A DNA stretch of 64,000 nucleotides from positions 184,001-248,000 of the forward strand of contig JANWYH010000001.1 in assembly GCA_025054715.1 (NCBI GenBank). Direction: 5' to 3'. The notes under the pieces were generated by a model. That model saw only the letters and a program-made list of their open reading frames with translations. It did no database searches and was not told the DNA's origin. Position numbers and translations under genes: made by a program. Origin of the DNA: Pyrinomonadaceae bacterium (GTDB taxonomy: Bacteria > Acidobacteriota > Blastocatellia > Pyrinomonadales > Pyrinomonadaceae). Shown here piece after piece: positions 1-9,407 of the stretch (position 1 is its first letter; every line of letters begins with the position of its first letter).

Positions 1-1996
1 CACCATAGCCAAAAGACAACGGATCTTCGTGAGCTATTATGACTCGTGAAGTTTTCTTTACGGATTCTGCAATTCTTTCCCAATCATAGGGAACGAGCGT
101 GCGTAAGTCTATTACCTCGACTGAAATGCCTTCTTTTTCCAACCTTTTTGCTGCTTCAAGGCTTTTCTGAACCAATGCTCCGAAAGTTACTATAGTTACG
201 TCAGTTCCTTCACGGACAATCTTTGCTTTTCCGAAAGGAATCATAAAGTCCTTACCCGGATATTGTGACTTGTTATAAACTTGACGATAAAGATGCTTAT
301 GCTCGAGAAAAAGAACCGGGTCATCGCATCTTATTGCTGTCCTAAGAAGGCCGTTTGCATCCAGAGCATTTGAAGGATAAGCTATTAAAATTCCGGGCGT
401 GTGAGCAAAAAGTGTTGTTCCTGATTGAGAATGATAGACAGCTCCGCCCTTTAGATATCCTCCTACTGGAACTCGAATCACTACCGGACATTTCCATTCG
501 CCATCACTTCGCCACCTCATTACGGCGAGCTCATTACGTATTTGGTGAAAGGCCGGAAATATGTAGTCGAAAAATTGGATTTCAACCACTGGCTTAAGTC
601 CGCGCGTCGCCATCCCGATTGCGCGTCCTACGATATTTGCCTCTGCAAGAGGAGAATTAAAGACGCGGGCTGAGCCGAATCTTCGCTGAAGATTTGCTGT
701 GACTTTGAAAACGCCACCTTTGCCTTTGACTCTGTCAAGGTATTGTTCTCGCGAGCAATCGGCAACATCTTCACCAAAGACAATTATCCGAACGTCTCGT
801 TCCATTTCTTCGTGAAGGCATCGGTTGATTAGATCAACCATAGTTCCTGGCGTTCCGTGAAGTTCTGCCCCTTCCTCTGTGTCAAATTCTTTCGAAGTTG
901 GGTCAACGTCGGGTGAGAACACATTTCTTAGTGCACTTTCTGGCGGCGGTTGTGGAGTATTGAGGGCGATCTCGGCTGCTTCGTTTACTTCTCGATCAAC
1001 TTCTTGTCTTATCTTTTCTAGATCTTCGGCAGTTGCCAAGCCTTCATTTATTAAAAACTCGGCATAGGTTTTCAGTGGATCAATCGCCGCTTCTTGTTGG
1101 CGTTCTTCTTCCGGTCGGTAAAGCCTTTCATCGTCAGAGAGTGAGTGTGAATAGGGGCGTATAACTTTTGCATGAATCAAAGCCGCACCTTTGCGTGCTC
1201 GGGTAAACTCTACGGCACGTCTGAAAGTTTCGTAGCTTTCAAGCGGTTTTGTTCCATCGCATTTTTGAACAAGAAGGTTAGGAAAGCCTTGAACTAACTT
1301 TGAAATATCGCCTCCGGCTGTTTGAACCTCAATCGGCACGCTTATAGCATAGCCATTGTCTTCTACTAAGAAGATCACCGGTAGTTTCAGGTTGCAGGCC
1401 GTATTCAATGCTTCCCAGAACTCGCCTTCTGAAGTAGTCCCGTCTCCTAGAGATACGTAAACTACTTCATCGCCTTTGAAGCCTTTAACCTTGTCTTGAA
1501 GCTCTTTGACTAAAGAGGCTCTGTAACTTGCTTCAGCAGCACCGACCGCTTGCAAGGCTTGCGTTCCTGTGGGCGAAGACTGCGATGGAACGTTAAGCTT
1601 CACACTTCCCCAGTGCGAAGGCATCTGTCTTCCGTGAGAATTCGGGTCTTTTTCTGCTCCAACCGAAGAGTAAAACATTTCTAGTGGAGTCATTCCAAGC
1701 TGAAGCATCAGCGCACGATCGCGATAATACGGGTAGAACCAGTCGTAACCGGGTTTTAGAGCTAGACCAGCCGCAACCGTAACTGCTTCATGTCCAGCCC
1801 CAGAAATCTGAAAGAAAACCCTGTTCTGACTTTTTAACTGTATCTCCTTATCGTCAATGCGACGAGATAAATACATCGTGCGATAAATTCCTACTAGCGT
1901 TTTCCTGTCAAGACCGCAATATTTGTCCTTTTTTGTCTCGTTTGTAGTTTTGCTAGTTTTATTGCTAACCTTTAATTTTCTAGGTGCCACTGCCAT
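1..1996 (-). CDS. 2-oxo acid dehydrogenase E1, alpha and beta subunits fused (partial, C-terminus outside window)
   Basis: Thiamine-diphosphate E1 component of a branched-chain 2-oxo acid or pyruvate dehydrogenase complex, which decarboxylates the 2-oxo acid and passes the acyl group to E2 lipoate. Reading back from ATG 1996, the alpha part (about residues 30-350) has SGAGHE, a YYRDRA motif and the ThDP signature [15 protein letters not shown] with EDNGYAIS. The beta part begins near residue 385 ([10 protein letters not shown]) and shows [20 protein letters not shown] and [10 protein letters not shown]. About 665 codons are present and the frame is open to base 1, so the C-terminus lies outside. 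E1 alpha and beta are usually separate genes; fused forms are known. The substrate (branched-chain or pyruvate) cannot be set from the sequence, and no E2 or E3 gene is in the window. Confidence 0.88.
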   Translation of the reverse strand, partial: MAVAPRKLKVSNKTSKTTNETKKDKYCGLDRKTLVGIYRTMYLSRRIDDKEIQLKSQNRVFFQISGAGHEAVTVAAGLALKPGYDWFYPYYRDRALMLQLGMTPLEMFYSSVGAEKDPNSHGRQMPSHWGSVKLNVPSQSSPTGTQALQAVGAAEASYRASLVKELQDKVKGFKGDEVVYVSLGDGTTSEGEFWEALNTACNLKLPVIFLVEDNGYAISVPIEVQTAGGDISKLVQGFPNLLVQKCDGTKPLESYETFRRAVEFTRARKGAALIHAKVIRPYSHSLSDDERLYRPEEERQQEAAIDPLKTYAEFLINEGLATAEDLEKIRQEVDREVNEAAEIALNTPQPPPESALRNVFSPDVDPTSKEFDTEEGAELHGTPGTMVDLINRCLHEEMERDVRIIVFGEDVADCSREQYLDRVKGKGGVFKVTANLQRRFGSARVFNSPLAEANIVGRAIGMATRGLKPVVEIQFFDYIFPAFHQIRNELAVMRWRSDGEWKCPVVIRVPVGGYLKGGAVYHSQSGTTLFAHTPGILIAYPSNALDANGLLRTAIRCDDPVLFLEHKHLYRQVYNKSQYPGKDFMIPFGKAKIVREGTDVTIVTFGALVQKSLEAAKRLEKEGISVEVIDLRTLVPYDWERIAESVKKTSRVIIAHEDPLSFGYG

Positions 1997-2034
1997 CTTC
2001 AATTTCCGTCTCTTTGAAAATTTCTGATGTGAAA

Positions 2035-2064
2035 ATTATAGCTTTTCTGAAGGGTCTTTCACAA
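2035..2064 (-). promoter_or_regulatory. Promoter for the E1 dehydrogenase gene
   Basis: On the minus strand a TTGTGA -35 (2064-2059) and a perfect TATAAT -10 (2040-2035) are separated by 18 nt. The predicted start near 2028 gives a leader of about 30 nt before ATG 1996. It sits just beyond the stop codon of the SpoIIM-like gene. Confidence 0.55.
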
Positions 2065-2070
2065 ACGGGC

Positions 2071-3060
2071 TTATAGTGAATCGTTGTTTGAGCCTCTTCC
2101 TGCCAAGAAAAGATAAGAATACATAAACAGACCACTCGATATTCCCGTGATAAACTTCAAAGAAGAAGGCAAGTCTGAAGGAGAGATGAACCCTTCTATA
2201 AATCCAGCTACTACTAAAAAGAAAGCAGCACCAAGAATTAAGCGGGTTGCGTCAAAGCCGGCAATTTTCAGAGCATCTATTCTTCTGTATTCTCCCGGAT
2301 CAGCGATTGAGTAACCAATCATGAGACCAGCTGCTCCGGCAATAAAAATGCAGCTAAGTTCGATAAATCCATGTGCCGAGACAAAAGCTAATAAATCAAA
2401 ACCAAAATCTGAGTTGACTGAATAACAAACGCCAAAAATTCCGCCGATTATTAGGGCATTTAAGGCAAGAATGTAAATGGTCCCGAGGCAAAAGAATACT
2501 CCGTAGGCAAATGCTTGAAAAGTTACCATGATATTGTTTGTGAGGATGTTAGTGGCTTCAATGGGATTGGCTTCATTAATTCTTAACCACCATTTATGGC
2601 CGCTTGCCGCATAACTTTTAACACTGCTTAAACCGAGAGCTTCTGCAAAGTTACTATCTACATAAGAGAGAACAAAGGAAAAAGTTGCTAAAACCGTAAA
2701 TAAAAAAGCCGAGAAAAGAAAATAATTGAGATGACGTCGAAAAGTTGCGGGGAAGTCTTTTAGAAAAAAGTTTTTTATGCGACTAAATCCCTGTGATTCA
2801 GCTCGATATATTTTCCCATGAGCGCGAATCACGAGACTATTTAGATACTTTATTAGTTTTGGGTTTTGATTTTCTACTCTTGCCACGGCAAGATCGGAAG
2901 TTGCACTTCTATAAAGCGCGCCTAGCCTTTTTATTTCATTTCTTGGCAAGAATCTAATAGGCTTTTTTTCGAGCTTTTCAATCAGCCGCTCAAGTTGCTC
3001 CCAATTTTCCATTCGCTCATTAACAAAGCGGTTTGTGTGCTTTTTCTTTCTGAAAATCAT
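2071..3060 (-). CDS. SpoIIM-family (DUF95) integral membrane protein
   Basis: 329-aa protein of the stage II sporulation protein M family. The N-terminal 95 residues are soluble and charged (WEQLERLIEKLEKK; LYRSATSDLAVAR is typical of non-sporulating members). They are followed by about five or six hydrophobic segments (roughly 113-135, 180-200, 205-225, 238-258, 270-290, 300-322). In sporulating Firmicutes SpoIIM belongs to a peptidoglycan-degrading complex, but the family is widespread in non-sporulators, often beside RDD or MoxR genes, where its role is unknown. No such neighbours are here. It diverges from the prenyl synthase gene, and a TATAAT lies 13 nt before its start. Confidence 0.8.
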   Translation of the reverse strand: MIFRKKKHTNRFVNERMENWEQLERLIEKLEKKPIRFLPRNEIKRLGALYRSATSDLAVARVENQNPKLIKYLNSLVIRAHGKIYRAESQGFSRIKNFFLKDFPATFRRHLNYFLFSAFLFTVLATFSFVLSYVDSNFAEALGLSSVKSYAASGHKWWLRINEANPIEATNILTNNIMVTFQAFAYGVFFCLGTIYILALNALIIGGIFGVCYSVNSDFGFDLLAFVSAHGFIELSCIFIAGAAGLMIGYSIADPGEYRRIDALKIAGFDATRLILGAAFFLVVAGFIEGFISPSDLPSSLKFITGISSGLFMYSYLFLAGRGSNNDSL

Positions 3061-3073
3061 CCCGTCTCAAACG

Positions 3074-3079
3074 ATTATA
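3074..3079 (-). promoter_or_regulatory. -10 element of the SpoIIM-like gene
   Basis: Perfect TATAAT read on the minus strand at 3079-3074, without a convincing -35. The predicted transcription start near 3067 would leave a leader of only about 7 nt before ATG 3060. Confidence 0.4.
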
Positions 3080-3101
3080 TCAGAAGTATTTGCTTGTTGG
3101 A

Positions 3102-3130
3102 TTGAAAAAACTTCTTTAAGAGTTGATAAT
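3102..3130 (+). promoter_or_regulatory. Promoter of the prenyl synthase-exosortase operon
   Basis: TTGAAA (3102-3107), a 17-nt spacer and GATAAT (3125-3130). The expected start near 3137 is almost at ATG 3140, so the mRNA would be leaderless or nearly so. No Shine-Dalgarno sequence is visible before the ATG. Confidence 0.5.
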
Positions 3131-3139
3131 TCAAATTAA

Positions 3140-4018
3140 ATGAGCGAGCTAGGGAAGTTTTGGAGTAGAGTAGGTCATTTAGTTGATTGTGAGTTAGACA
3201 GGCTTCTTCCGCAAGAGAATGTAGAGCCGGTGCGACTTCATGCGGCCGTTAGATGGAGTGTATTTGCCGGTGGAAAAAGGTTCAGACCTGCGCTTTTAAT
3301 TGCCGTTGGAAGCATTTTAGGTGCTGAAGAGAAAAAGCTTTTACGAACGGCTGCTGCGGTTGAAATGATTCATACTTATTCGCTTATACATGACGATTTG
3401 CCAGCGATGGACAATGATCAGATAAGACGTGGTCGGGCTACTTGTCATGTTAAGTTTGACGAAGCTACCGCAATACTCGCAGGTGATCTTCTTCAAGTCC
3501 TTGCATTTTCTGCAATAGCTGATGATGAGAATCTGAATGCAGATATAAAGATTAAGCTAATTAGTGAACTTTCAAAAGCGGCAAGCCAAATGGCACGTGG
3601 TCAGCAGCTCGATCTGGAGTCAGAAAAAAAGAAAATATCCTTCGCAGAACTAGAGGAAATTCATAAAAATAAAACTGGAGCGATGATTTGCTTTTCCGTT
3701 CGTGCTGGAGCAATAATTGCTGGCGCTTCAGACAAACAAATGCGGACTTTAACAGAATTTGCCTCTTTACTGGGTTTGCTTTTTCAGATAACTGATGACT
3801 TGCTTGACGTTACTCAAAGCACAGAGAAGCTGGGTAAAACCGCCGGCAAAGACTTAATTGCGGAAAAAGCAACCTATCCGTCATTTTATGGAATTGAAAG
3901 AACGAAGCAGTTAGCTAGAGAGGTTTATCTGAATTCTATTAGGACTTTAGAAGAGATACCAAAGGATACTTCTTTGCTAAAAGAGTTTGCGGAGTTTATT
4001 TTGAGTCGTGATAGATGA
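3140..4018 (+). CDS. Short-chain trans-prenyl diphosphate synthase (IspA type, FPP/GGPP synthase)
   Basis: 292-aa trans-isoprenyl diphosphate synthase that condenses IPP with allylic diphosphates to make farnesyl or geranylgeranyl diphosphate. The first aspartate-rich motif is DDLPAMD at residues 85-91, preceded by HTYSLIH as in IspA. GGKRFRP (44-50) binds IPP, and the second Asp motif is DDLLD (219-223) followed by KTAGKDL. Length fits the family. The gene is translationally coupled to the next one (ATGA overlap at 4015-4018), linking lipid-carrier or carotenoid precursor supply to the exosortase genes. CrtI-like genes elsewhere in the window make GGPP production plausible, but chain length cannot be read from sequence alone. 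Confidence 0.9.
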   Translation: MSELGKFWSRVGHLVDCELDRLLPQENVEPVRLHAAVRWSVFAGGKRFRPALLIAVGSILGAEEKKLLRTAAAVEMIHTYSLIHDDLPAMDNDQIRRGRATCHVKFDEATAILAGDLLQVLAFSAIADDENLNADIKIKLISELSKAASQMARGQQLDLESEKKKISFAELEEIHKNKTGAMICFSVRAGAIIAGASDKQMRTLTEFASLLGLLFQITDDLLDVTQSTEKLGKTAGKDLIAEKATYPSFYGIERTKQLAREVYLNSIRTLEEIPKDTSLLKEFAEFILSRDR

Positions 4019-4887
4019 AGCTAGATCGGTTTAAGTTTGTATTGATCGTAGCATTGTTGATTTTTATCTATGCTGATATTTTGATCAAGCTCTTTCAAAA
4101 TTGGCTTTCTGACGAAAATTATTCACACGGACTTTTAATCCCTTTTGTAGTTTCACTAATAGTTTGGTTTGATAGAAAAAAGATTTTCTTCAACCGAAAC
4201 CCTCAGGTTGTTCTGGGATTATTGGTTATTTTGCTAGCTTTTCTCTTTCTTCTTTTTGGAACTCTTGCCTCCGAACTTTTTTTGCAGCGGGCATCGTTTA
4301 TTATAATGCTGGCGGGCATAGTCATTTATTTCTGGGGCTTGGAAGTTCTGAATTTACTTTTTGTAGCTTTTACTCTTTTAGCATTTTCTATACCGCTTCC
4401 GCAGATAGTTTTCAATAAGCTAACCTTTCCGCTTCAGCTAACAGCTTCTCAGATAGCAATTCGCGGCGTAAGACTTTTTGGTATTCCTTCGATAGTAAAG
4501 GGAAATGTCATAGAAATACTTCCTGTGGGAGCTACTCAAGCTGTGGCTTTAGAAGTCGTAGAGGCTTGTAGCGGAATAAGAAGCTTGATGACGCTAGCAT
4601 CGCTTGCTGTGCTGATCTGTTACTTCACAAGGGAAGAGCCTATAAGGTTTAGTCTAAAGAGCTTTGAGTTTTGGCATTTAATTATTTTGATCACTTCGGC
4701 AATTCCTATAGCTGTAATCGCAAATGCTTTTCGCGTAACTTTCATAGGTGTATTAACTTACTTTTACGGAAGGCAGGCTACAGAAGGTCTTTTTCATGAT
4801 TTGTCGGGCTGGCTGGTTTACATTCTGGCGTTTTTGATGCTTATTTTTGTAAATGTGGCTTTGAAACGACTGTTAAGAGGTAACTAA
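4015..4887 (+). CDS. Exosortase (archaeosortase/exosortase family)
   Basis: 290-aa polytopic transpeptidase that recognises C-terminal sorting signals (PEP-CTERM type) on exported proteins. At least seven hydrophobic stretches are visible. The three conserved catalytic positions are present: Cys185 in EACSGIRS, Arg240 in NAFRV and His261 in GLFHDLSGW. The gene overlaps the prenyl synthase by 4 nt and is followed 2 nt later by an EpsI-like gene. In proteobacterial XrtA systems EpsI can be fused to the exosortase; here it is separate. I saw no protein in the window ending in a PEP-CTERM-like tail, so its substrates lie elsewhere. Such systems usually accompany exopolysaccharide or biofilm production. 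Confidence 0.9.
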   Translation: MKLDRFKFVLIVALLIFIYADILIKLFQNWLSDENYSHGLLIPFVVSLIVWFDRKKIFFNRNPQVVLGLLVILLAFLFLLFGTLASELFLQRASFIIMLAGIVIYFWGLEVLNLLFVAFTLLAFSIPLPQIVFNKLTFPLQLTASQIAIRGVRLFGIPSIVKGNVIEILPVGATQAVALEVVEACSGIRSLMTLASLAVLICYFTREEPIRFSLKSFEFWHLIILITSAIPIAVIANAFRVTFIGVLTYFYGRQATEGLFHDLSGWLVYILAFLMLIFVNVALKRLLRGN

Positions 4888-4889
4888 AG

Positions 4890-5546
4890 ATGGCCGAGAC
4901 TTTGATGGAAAATAGGTTCGCTTTGATTTTTTCGGTTTTAGTTGTCGGTGCAATCATAGTCAAATGGTTTGAATGGCGTTCGGACGTTGTAGTCTTGCGA
5001 AGACCGTTGCAAGAGTTCCCGAGGGTTTTAGGAGATTGGAGACAAATTGGAAGCGATATTCTTTTTGATGCAGAGACTGAAAACATACTGAGAGCAAGCG
5101 ATTACATAATGCGAGATTATGTTGACAGAGACGGAAAAGTTGTTAATCTTTACGTGGGTTATTATGATTCCCAACGCACGGGAGCCACTTATCATTCTCC
5201 TCAGAATTGTTTACCCGGTTCGGGCTGGCAGCTTAAGAATCCCAATCTTATGAAGGTAACTATGAGCAATGGAAAACGTTTTGATGCAAAATTTTATGTC
5301 ATAGAAAACTCGGAAAGCAGAGAGTTGATGCTTTATTGGTATCAAGGACGTGGTAGATTTCTATCCGACGAGTATCAAGATAAGCTTTATACCGTGTTTG
5401 ATAAAATCTTTCGGCGTAGATCGGATGGTTCTATAGTTCGCATTACAATTCCCTCAGACGAAAATGACGACGAGAGAAGTATTGATAAGCTTTTAGCTTT
5501 TTCAGTCGTTGTTGCGGAGAACTTGTCTGCTTTCGTTCCTGAATGA
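4890..5546 (+). CDS. EpsI-like exosortase-associated protein
   Basis: 218-aa protein with one N-terminal membrane anchor (about residues 11-26) and an extracytoplasmic domain. The conserved EpsI features are visible: PRVLGDWRQ, the YVGYYDSQRTGATYHSPQNCLPGSGW block (residues about 87-112, with the invariant Cys) and a MLYWYQGRGR motif near residues 150-159. Family members are encoded with exosortases and are needed for exopolysaccharide export or sorting, but their chemistry is not established. It starts 2 nt after the exosortase stop and its last 45 nt overlap the converging amidohydrolase gene. Confidence 0.85.
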   Translation: MAETLMENRFALIFSVLVVGAIIVKWFEWRSDVVVLRRPLQEFPRVLGDWRQIGSDILFDAETENILRASDYIMRDYVDRDGKVVNLYVGYYDSQRTGATYHSPQNCLPGSGWQLKNPNLMKVTMSNGKRFDAKFYVIENSESRELMLYWYQGRGRFLSDEYQDKLYTVFDKIFRRRSDGSIVRITIPSDENDDERSIDKLLAFSVVVAENLSAFVPE

Positions 5547-6554
5547 ACTGAACTTTTCCTCTTTAAGGTTGAGCCACTCCAAAGCAGTCTTGTAAAGTAG
5601 CTGTGCCTTTACTTCTTGCGGGTAGGGCATGTTTTCGATTAAACCGCTTGCGTATCTTTCGCCGAGCGGGAAGGGATAATCTGTTCCAAGAGCTACGCGC
5701 TCAGCTCCTACGAGATTTACAAGATAGTCGAGCATTTCTGCGGAATGAACGAGTGAGTCATAATAGATTTTGCGCAAATACTCTCTCGGGTTTCGGTGAT
5801 TGTCAATTGCGCACAAGTCTGGTCTTGTTAAAAAACCGTGTTCTATTCTTCCTATTGTGGCAGGGAAAGAGCCCCCACCGTGAGCAAAACAGATTCTAAG
5901 CCGAGGAAGTCGCTCTAAGGTTCCTGAGAAGATTAGAGAGCAGATCGCACGAGCTGTTTCTGCTGGCATTCCTACCAGCCAAGCTAGCCAATACTTTTGG
6001 ATATGCTCTTGGCCCATCATCTCCCAAGGATGAACAAAAACAGCCATTTCGAGTTCTTGACAGGCTAAGAAAAACTCGAAAAATTTTTGCTCGCCGAGAT
6101 TTTCCTGATTTACATTGGTTCCGATTTCAACTCCGACAAGACCGATATTCTTGCATCTTTCGAGCTCTTTTATCGCAAGCTCTGTGTCTTGCAAAGGAAC
6201 AGTGCCGAGACCAACAAAGCGCTTGGGATAAGCTTTGACAGTTTTTGCAATTTCATCATTTAGAAATTGCGATATTTGTAAGGCGTGTTCAGGCTTTGCC
6301 CAATAGCTAAACATTACTGGCACCGTGGAGAGCACTTGAACGGAAATGCCATGCTCATCGCATTCTTGGAGACGTTTCTCAGGTGACCAACAGTTTTCTT
6401 CGATCTCGCGAAATAGCTTTCCGTCGTCTCGTATCATTCGAGCGCATCCCGCTTTGTGATGTTCTATTTGAATGAATCCGCCGTAACCGAATTTTTCAGC
6501 CCATCTAGGCAGATTTTTAGGCAGAATATGAGTGTGGATGTCAATTTTCATCAT
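5502..6554 (-). CDS. Amidohydrolase of the ACMSD family
   Basis: 350-aa metal-dependent hydrolase/decarboxylase of the aminocarboxymuconate-semialdehyde decarboxylase-like amidohydrolase branch. The metal site begins at MKIDIHTHILP (HxH), with FVHPWEMMG, FAHGGGSFP and a C-terminal GTDYPFPLGE supplying the expected His and Asp ligands. Length fits the family. It starts at tandem ATGs, overlaps the 3' end of xthA by 14 nt and converges on the EpsI-like gene with a 45-nt overlap, so no terminator separates them. No other tryptophan or picolinate catabolic genes are nearby, so the substrate is unknown. Confidence 0.85.
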   Translation of the reverse strand: MMKIDIHTHILPKNLPRWAEKFGYGGFIQIEHHKAGCARMIRDDGKLFREIEENCWSPEKRLQECDEHGISVQVLSTVPVMFSYWAKPEHALQISQFLNDEIAKTVKAYPKRFVGLGTVPLQDTELAIKELERCKNIGLVGVEIGTNVNQENLGEQKFFEFFLACQELEMAVFVHPWEMMGQEHIQKYWLAWLVGMPAETARAICSLIFSGTLERLPRLRICFAHGGGSFPATIGRIEHGFLTRPDLCAIDNHRNPREYLRKIYYDSLVHSAEMLDYLVNLVGAERVALGTDYPFPLGERYASGLIENMPYPQEVKAQLLYKTALEWLNLKEEKFSSFRNESRQVLRNND

Positions 6555-7320
6555 AGCTAAATTCTGAAACTACAGGTGCGTGATCAGATGGTCTTTCCCA
6601 AGATCTTACTCTTTTATCTATCCAGCAATTTTTGCACTTAGAAGCTAGTTTTTCAGAGCTCCAAATGTAATCAATGCGAAGACCATGATTCTTTTGAAAA
6701 GCGCCCTCACGATAATTCCACCATGAGAACTCCTTAACATCTCCATTGATCTTGCGGAAAAGGTCAACAAATCCCCATTTTTTCAAATGTTGAAGAGCCG
6801 CTCTTTCGGGCTTTGAAAAATGAAGCTTACCTTCCCAAGCCTCTACACTCCAAACATCGCGTTCATCGGCTGCAATGTTGAAATCACCACACAGAATTAC
6901 GTCTTCTTGTGGACTAAATCTAGCATCAAAGAATTTCCTAAGTCTTTGCAGCCAATCAAGTTTGAAATAGAACTTCTCTGACCAGAGTTCAGTCCCATTT
7001 GGAACGTAAACATTTGTAATTTTAATGCCTTGAATCTCTGCACAGATCAGTCTTTTTGATGCGTTTTCATCGTCATCAGGTAAATTATAAATCGTGTTTT
7101 TAACGGGGTGTTTGGATAAAATAGCAACGCCATTATAGGATTTTTCGCCTAAGAAAACTGAATCGTATCCGAGTAGTTTTAGCTGGGCAAAGGGAAATTT
7201 ATCATCTGTGCATTTCGTTTCTTGAAGACAAAGAACATCAGCTTGGGTTTCCTCAAGCCATCTTAAGACTTGCTCTAAACGTATAAGAATTGAGTTTACA
7301 TTCCATGTAGCAATTTTCAT
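6541..7320 (-). CDS. xthA: Exodeoxyribonuclease III / AP endonuclease
   Basis: 259-aa member of the ExoIII (EEP) family that cleaves DNA at abasic sites and trims 3' ends in base excision repair. Motifs appear in the expected order: MKIATWNVNS, LCLQETK (catalytic Glu), NVYVPNG, GDFNIAADERDVW, LRIDYIW and the terminal SDHAPVV with the catalytic His. Length matches E. coli XthA (268). The gene is in a tightly packed minus-strand run; its start overlaps the stop of the M20 peptidase gene by 4 nt. Confidence 0.95.
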   Translation of the reverse strand: MKIATWNVNSILIRLEQVLRWLEETQADVLCLQETKCTDDKFPFAQLKLLGYDSVFLGEKSYNGVAILSKHPVKNTIYNLPDDDENASKRLICAEIQGIKITNVYVPNGTELWSEKFYFKLDWLQRLRKFFDARFSPQEDVILCGDFNIAADERDVWSVEAWEGKLHFSKPERAALQHLKKWGFVDLFRKINGDVKEFSWWNYREGAFQKNHGLRIDYIWSSEKLASKCKNCWIDKRVRSWERPSDHAPVVSEFSYDEN

Positions 7321-8459
7321 AAACCGAAAGGTTGAAGGATTAGCATAGAAAGAAGCGTTGTTCTATCGGGAATGTCGTCAATGCAAATATATTCTTCGAG
7401 AGTGTGCGCTCCATCGCCTTTGACTCCGAGACCATCAAGTACCGGCACGCCCATAGCGGCAATAAAGTTACCATCGGAAGCACCGCCGACCTGAGTTTCG
7501 CCTAGATCGTATCCGATCTGGCTAGCAAGAGATCTTGCATGTTCATAAAAGGCAACCATTTTTTCATCTCTTACAAGCGGTGGACGATTTATACCTCCCG
7601 TTACTTCTAGCTTTACACGGTTGTCAAAAGGTTCAAGATTTCTAATCTTATGGTCAATCTCAAGCGCTATCGCAGTGTCTGTGAATCTTACGTCAACGCT
7701 ACATTTTGCCTCTTCGGGAACGATATTAGGCTTGCTGCCACCTTTGATAGTGCATACTACGGCACTTGTTCCATTTTTATCATTTAGCTGATGAATTACT
7801 TCTATTTGTTTTGCAAGCTCTAAAATTGCCGATGCGCCACGCTCTGGTTCAAGTCCAGCGTGAGCTGGTATTCCGACTGCTTTAATCTTGTAACTAGCTG
7901 TGCCTTTTCTGCCTGTTTTTACTTTTCCATTTGCCGAAGGCTCACAAACTAAACAAGACACTGCCTTTGACGCTTCTCGCTCGACTATGGGTTTTCCAGT
8001 GCGGCTCCCTCTTTCTTCATCACACGATAAGAATATAGTTACAGGCAACGGAGGATTTTCAGAGGCTTTCTCGATGGCTCTTAAAGCTTCTAAGATCAGA
8101 ATGCAGTTAGCTTTCATATCAAAAATACCGCAGCCGTAAATTCGGTTTTTTTCGATTCTGGTAGGGTTTCTCTTTTTGCTACCGATATTGTGAACCGTGT
8201 CTGTATGTCCCACGATTAAAATCTGTTTGCTGCCCAAGCCAAAAGCGTGAATTATCAAATGCGTGCCTTGGCTTTTAGGAATCCGCTCGATTTTACTGAC
8301 GCAGGAAAGTTTTTTAGCTTTTGATTCGAGAAAATCAGCTATTTTCCTACTTGCTTCTTCGTTGTAGGTTGGTGATTCTATCTCTACAAATTCGCATATA
8401 TCGCTGATGATTTTATCCTGCCTTTCCTTTATAAATTCTCTTATCTTGTGGTAGTCCAT
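7317..8459 (-). CDS. M20 family metallopeptidase (carboxypeptidase G2-like)
   Basis: 380-aa zinc exopeptidase of the M20 family, resembling glutamate carboxypeptidase/ArgE-type enzymes. The dizinc site is visible: GHTDTV (His and catalytic Asp), CGIFDMKAN (bridging Asp), CDEERGS (catalytic Glu and ligand Glu) and a distal His near DGAHTLEEYI. The lid domain lies at about residues 180-290 (GTASYKIKAVGIPAHAG). No signal peptide is present, so it is cytoplasmic. It lies between xthA and the nuclease gene, with 4-nt and 8-nt spacing typical of an operon. The substrate cannot be named. Confidence 0.9.
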   Translation of the reverse strand: MDYHKIREFIKERQDKIISDICEFVEIESPTYNEEASRKIADFLESKAKKLSCVSKIERIPKSQGTHLIIHAFGLGSKQILIVGHTDTVHNIGSKKRNPTRIEKNRIYGCGIFDMKANCILILEALRAIEKASENPPLPVTIFLSCDEERGSRTGKPIVEREASKAVSCLVCEPSANGKVKTGRKGTASYKIKAVGIPAHAGLEPERGASAILELAKQIEVIHQLNDKNGTSAVVCTIKGGSKPNIVPEEAKCSVDVRFTDTAIALEIDHKIRNLEPFDNRVKLEVTGGINRPPLVRDEKMVAFYEHARSLASQIGYDLGETQVGGASDGNFIAAMGVPVLDGLGVKGDGAHTLEEYICIDDIPDRTTLLSMLILQPFGL

Positions 8460-8467
8460 AGAGATTC

Positions 8468-9403
8468 TTATTGAAAAATCTGGTTTAGAGTCATGCCGAT
8501 TCGGTAACCAGCAAGAACAAGCTGCCTTTCAGAGATTTCAAAAGCCTTTTTCTTGTATTCTGCTGATGGCATCTCAAATCTTTTTAGTGTAGAAGGATAA
8601 ACTTGCTCAGTTGCTATCTTAACTCCTTCTTCGTGCCAGCGGTCATATTTACCTATTTCAAGACTTAACTGCTGAAGAGGATATTTTTTCATCAGTCTAT
8701 TTGAGAGTTTTCGGATGAATTCTATATCGCAAGATGAACCACGCTTGATGTTGCGAACGATTATTGAGTCCCAATACCAATGTAGATTTTCTTGTTTTTC
8801 ACGAGGTGTGTCCTTGGGAGTCAGCAAAAAAAGATTACCTCCTCTATCGCCTTTCGGTTCTTGTTCAGTTACACGGGCTGAGTTGTGCAATGGCTGATGA
8901 ATGTCGCCTGCAACGTGCAAAAACCAAGCCAGTGCAATGGCTTTCTCAGCTTCTTTAACAGAAGAGTCTTTTAAGATGCGCTCAAATTCAAAAAGCTTTT
9001 CAACAGCCTTTCCTGCGTCCTCTCCTTCTGGATTTTCTAAAAACTCAACCTTACCGTTTTCTGCTTTCCAGAATTTATTTACGTAATGCCAACTACCTTG
9101 ATGATACTTTTGGTGTCGGATCGGAAAGTTGCGGTCTCTTACAAGGTCAGCCCATATAGAAGCCAACATAAAGAATTCTAGCCGTCTAACTTCCAAGGGT
9201 CTTGCATCATAGGATAGAAAAAGAGCGCTAAGATGAGAATCTTCTGGAGCCGATAGAAGAATCTCAATAGCTTTTTCACGCGCTCGAGGTGTCATTACTT
9301 GCCATGCAATATAAGCAGTAGTTTTATGTCCGACATCGTCCCAAGCAAAAACACTAGAAAAGAATTTAAGTAAAATTAACAGAAAAAGAGCTTTTTTTCT
9401 CAT
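8468..9403 (-). CDS. Exported S1/P1-type nuclease
   Basis: 311-aa secreted zinc nuclease of the S1/P1 family, acting on single-stranded nucleic acids or as a 3'-nucleotidase. A signal peptide ends SSVFA, so cleavage leaves WDDVGHKT as mature N-terminus. In this family the N-terminal Trp itself binds the zinc cluster, which strongly supports that cleavage. Other ligands fit: SWHYVNKF, FLHVAGDIHQPLH and LHWYWDS. Length is typical (about 270-310). It sits 4 nt downstream of the TPR gene in the same run. It probably degrades environmental nucleic acids in the periplasm or outside the cell, which would suit a scavenging lifestyle. Confidence 0.92.
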   Translation of the reverse strand: MRKKALFLLILLKFFSSVFAWDDVGHKTTAYIAWQVMTPRAREKAIEILLSAPEDSHLSALFLSYDARPLEVRRLEFFMLASIWADLVRDRNFPIRHQKYHQGSWHYVNKFWKAENGKVEFLENPEGEDAGKAVEKLFEFERILKDSSVKEAEKAIALAWFLHVAGDIHQPLHNSARVTEQEPKGDRGGNLFLLTPKDTPREKQENLHWYWDSIIVRNIKRGSSCDIEFIRKLSNRLMKKYPLQQLSLEIGKYDRWHEEGVKIATEQVYPSTLKRFEMPSAEYKKKAFEISERQLVLAGYRIGMTLNQIFQ

Positions 9404-9407
9404 AGTT

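Noticed and set aside
355-1067. Plus-strand frames opposite the E1 dehydrogenase
   Set aside because: They are shadows of the truncated minus-strand gene, whose motifs continue through the region.
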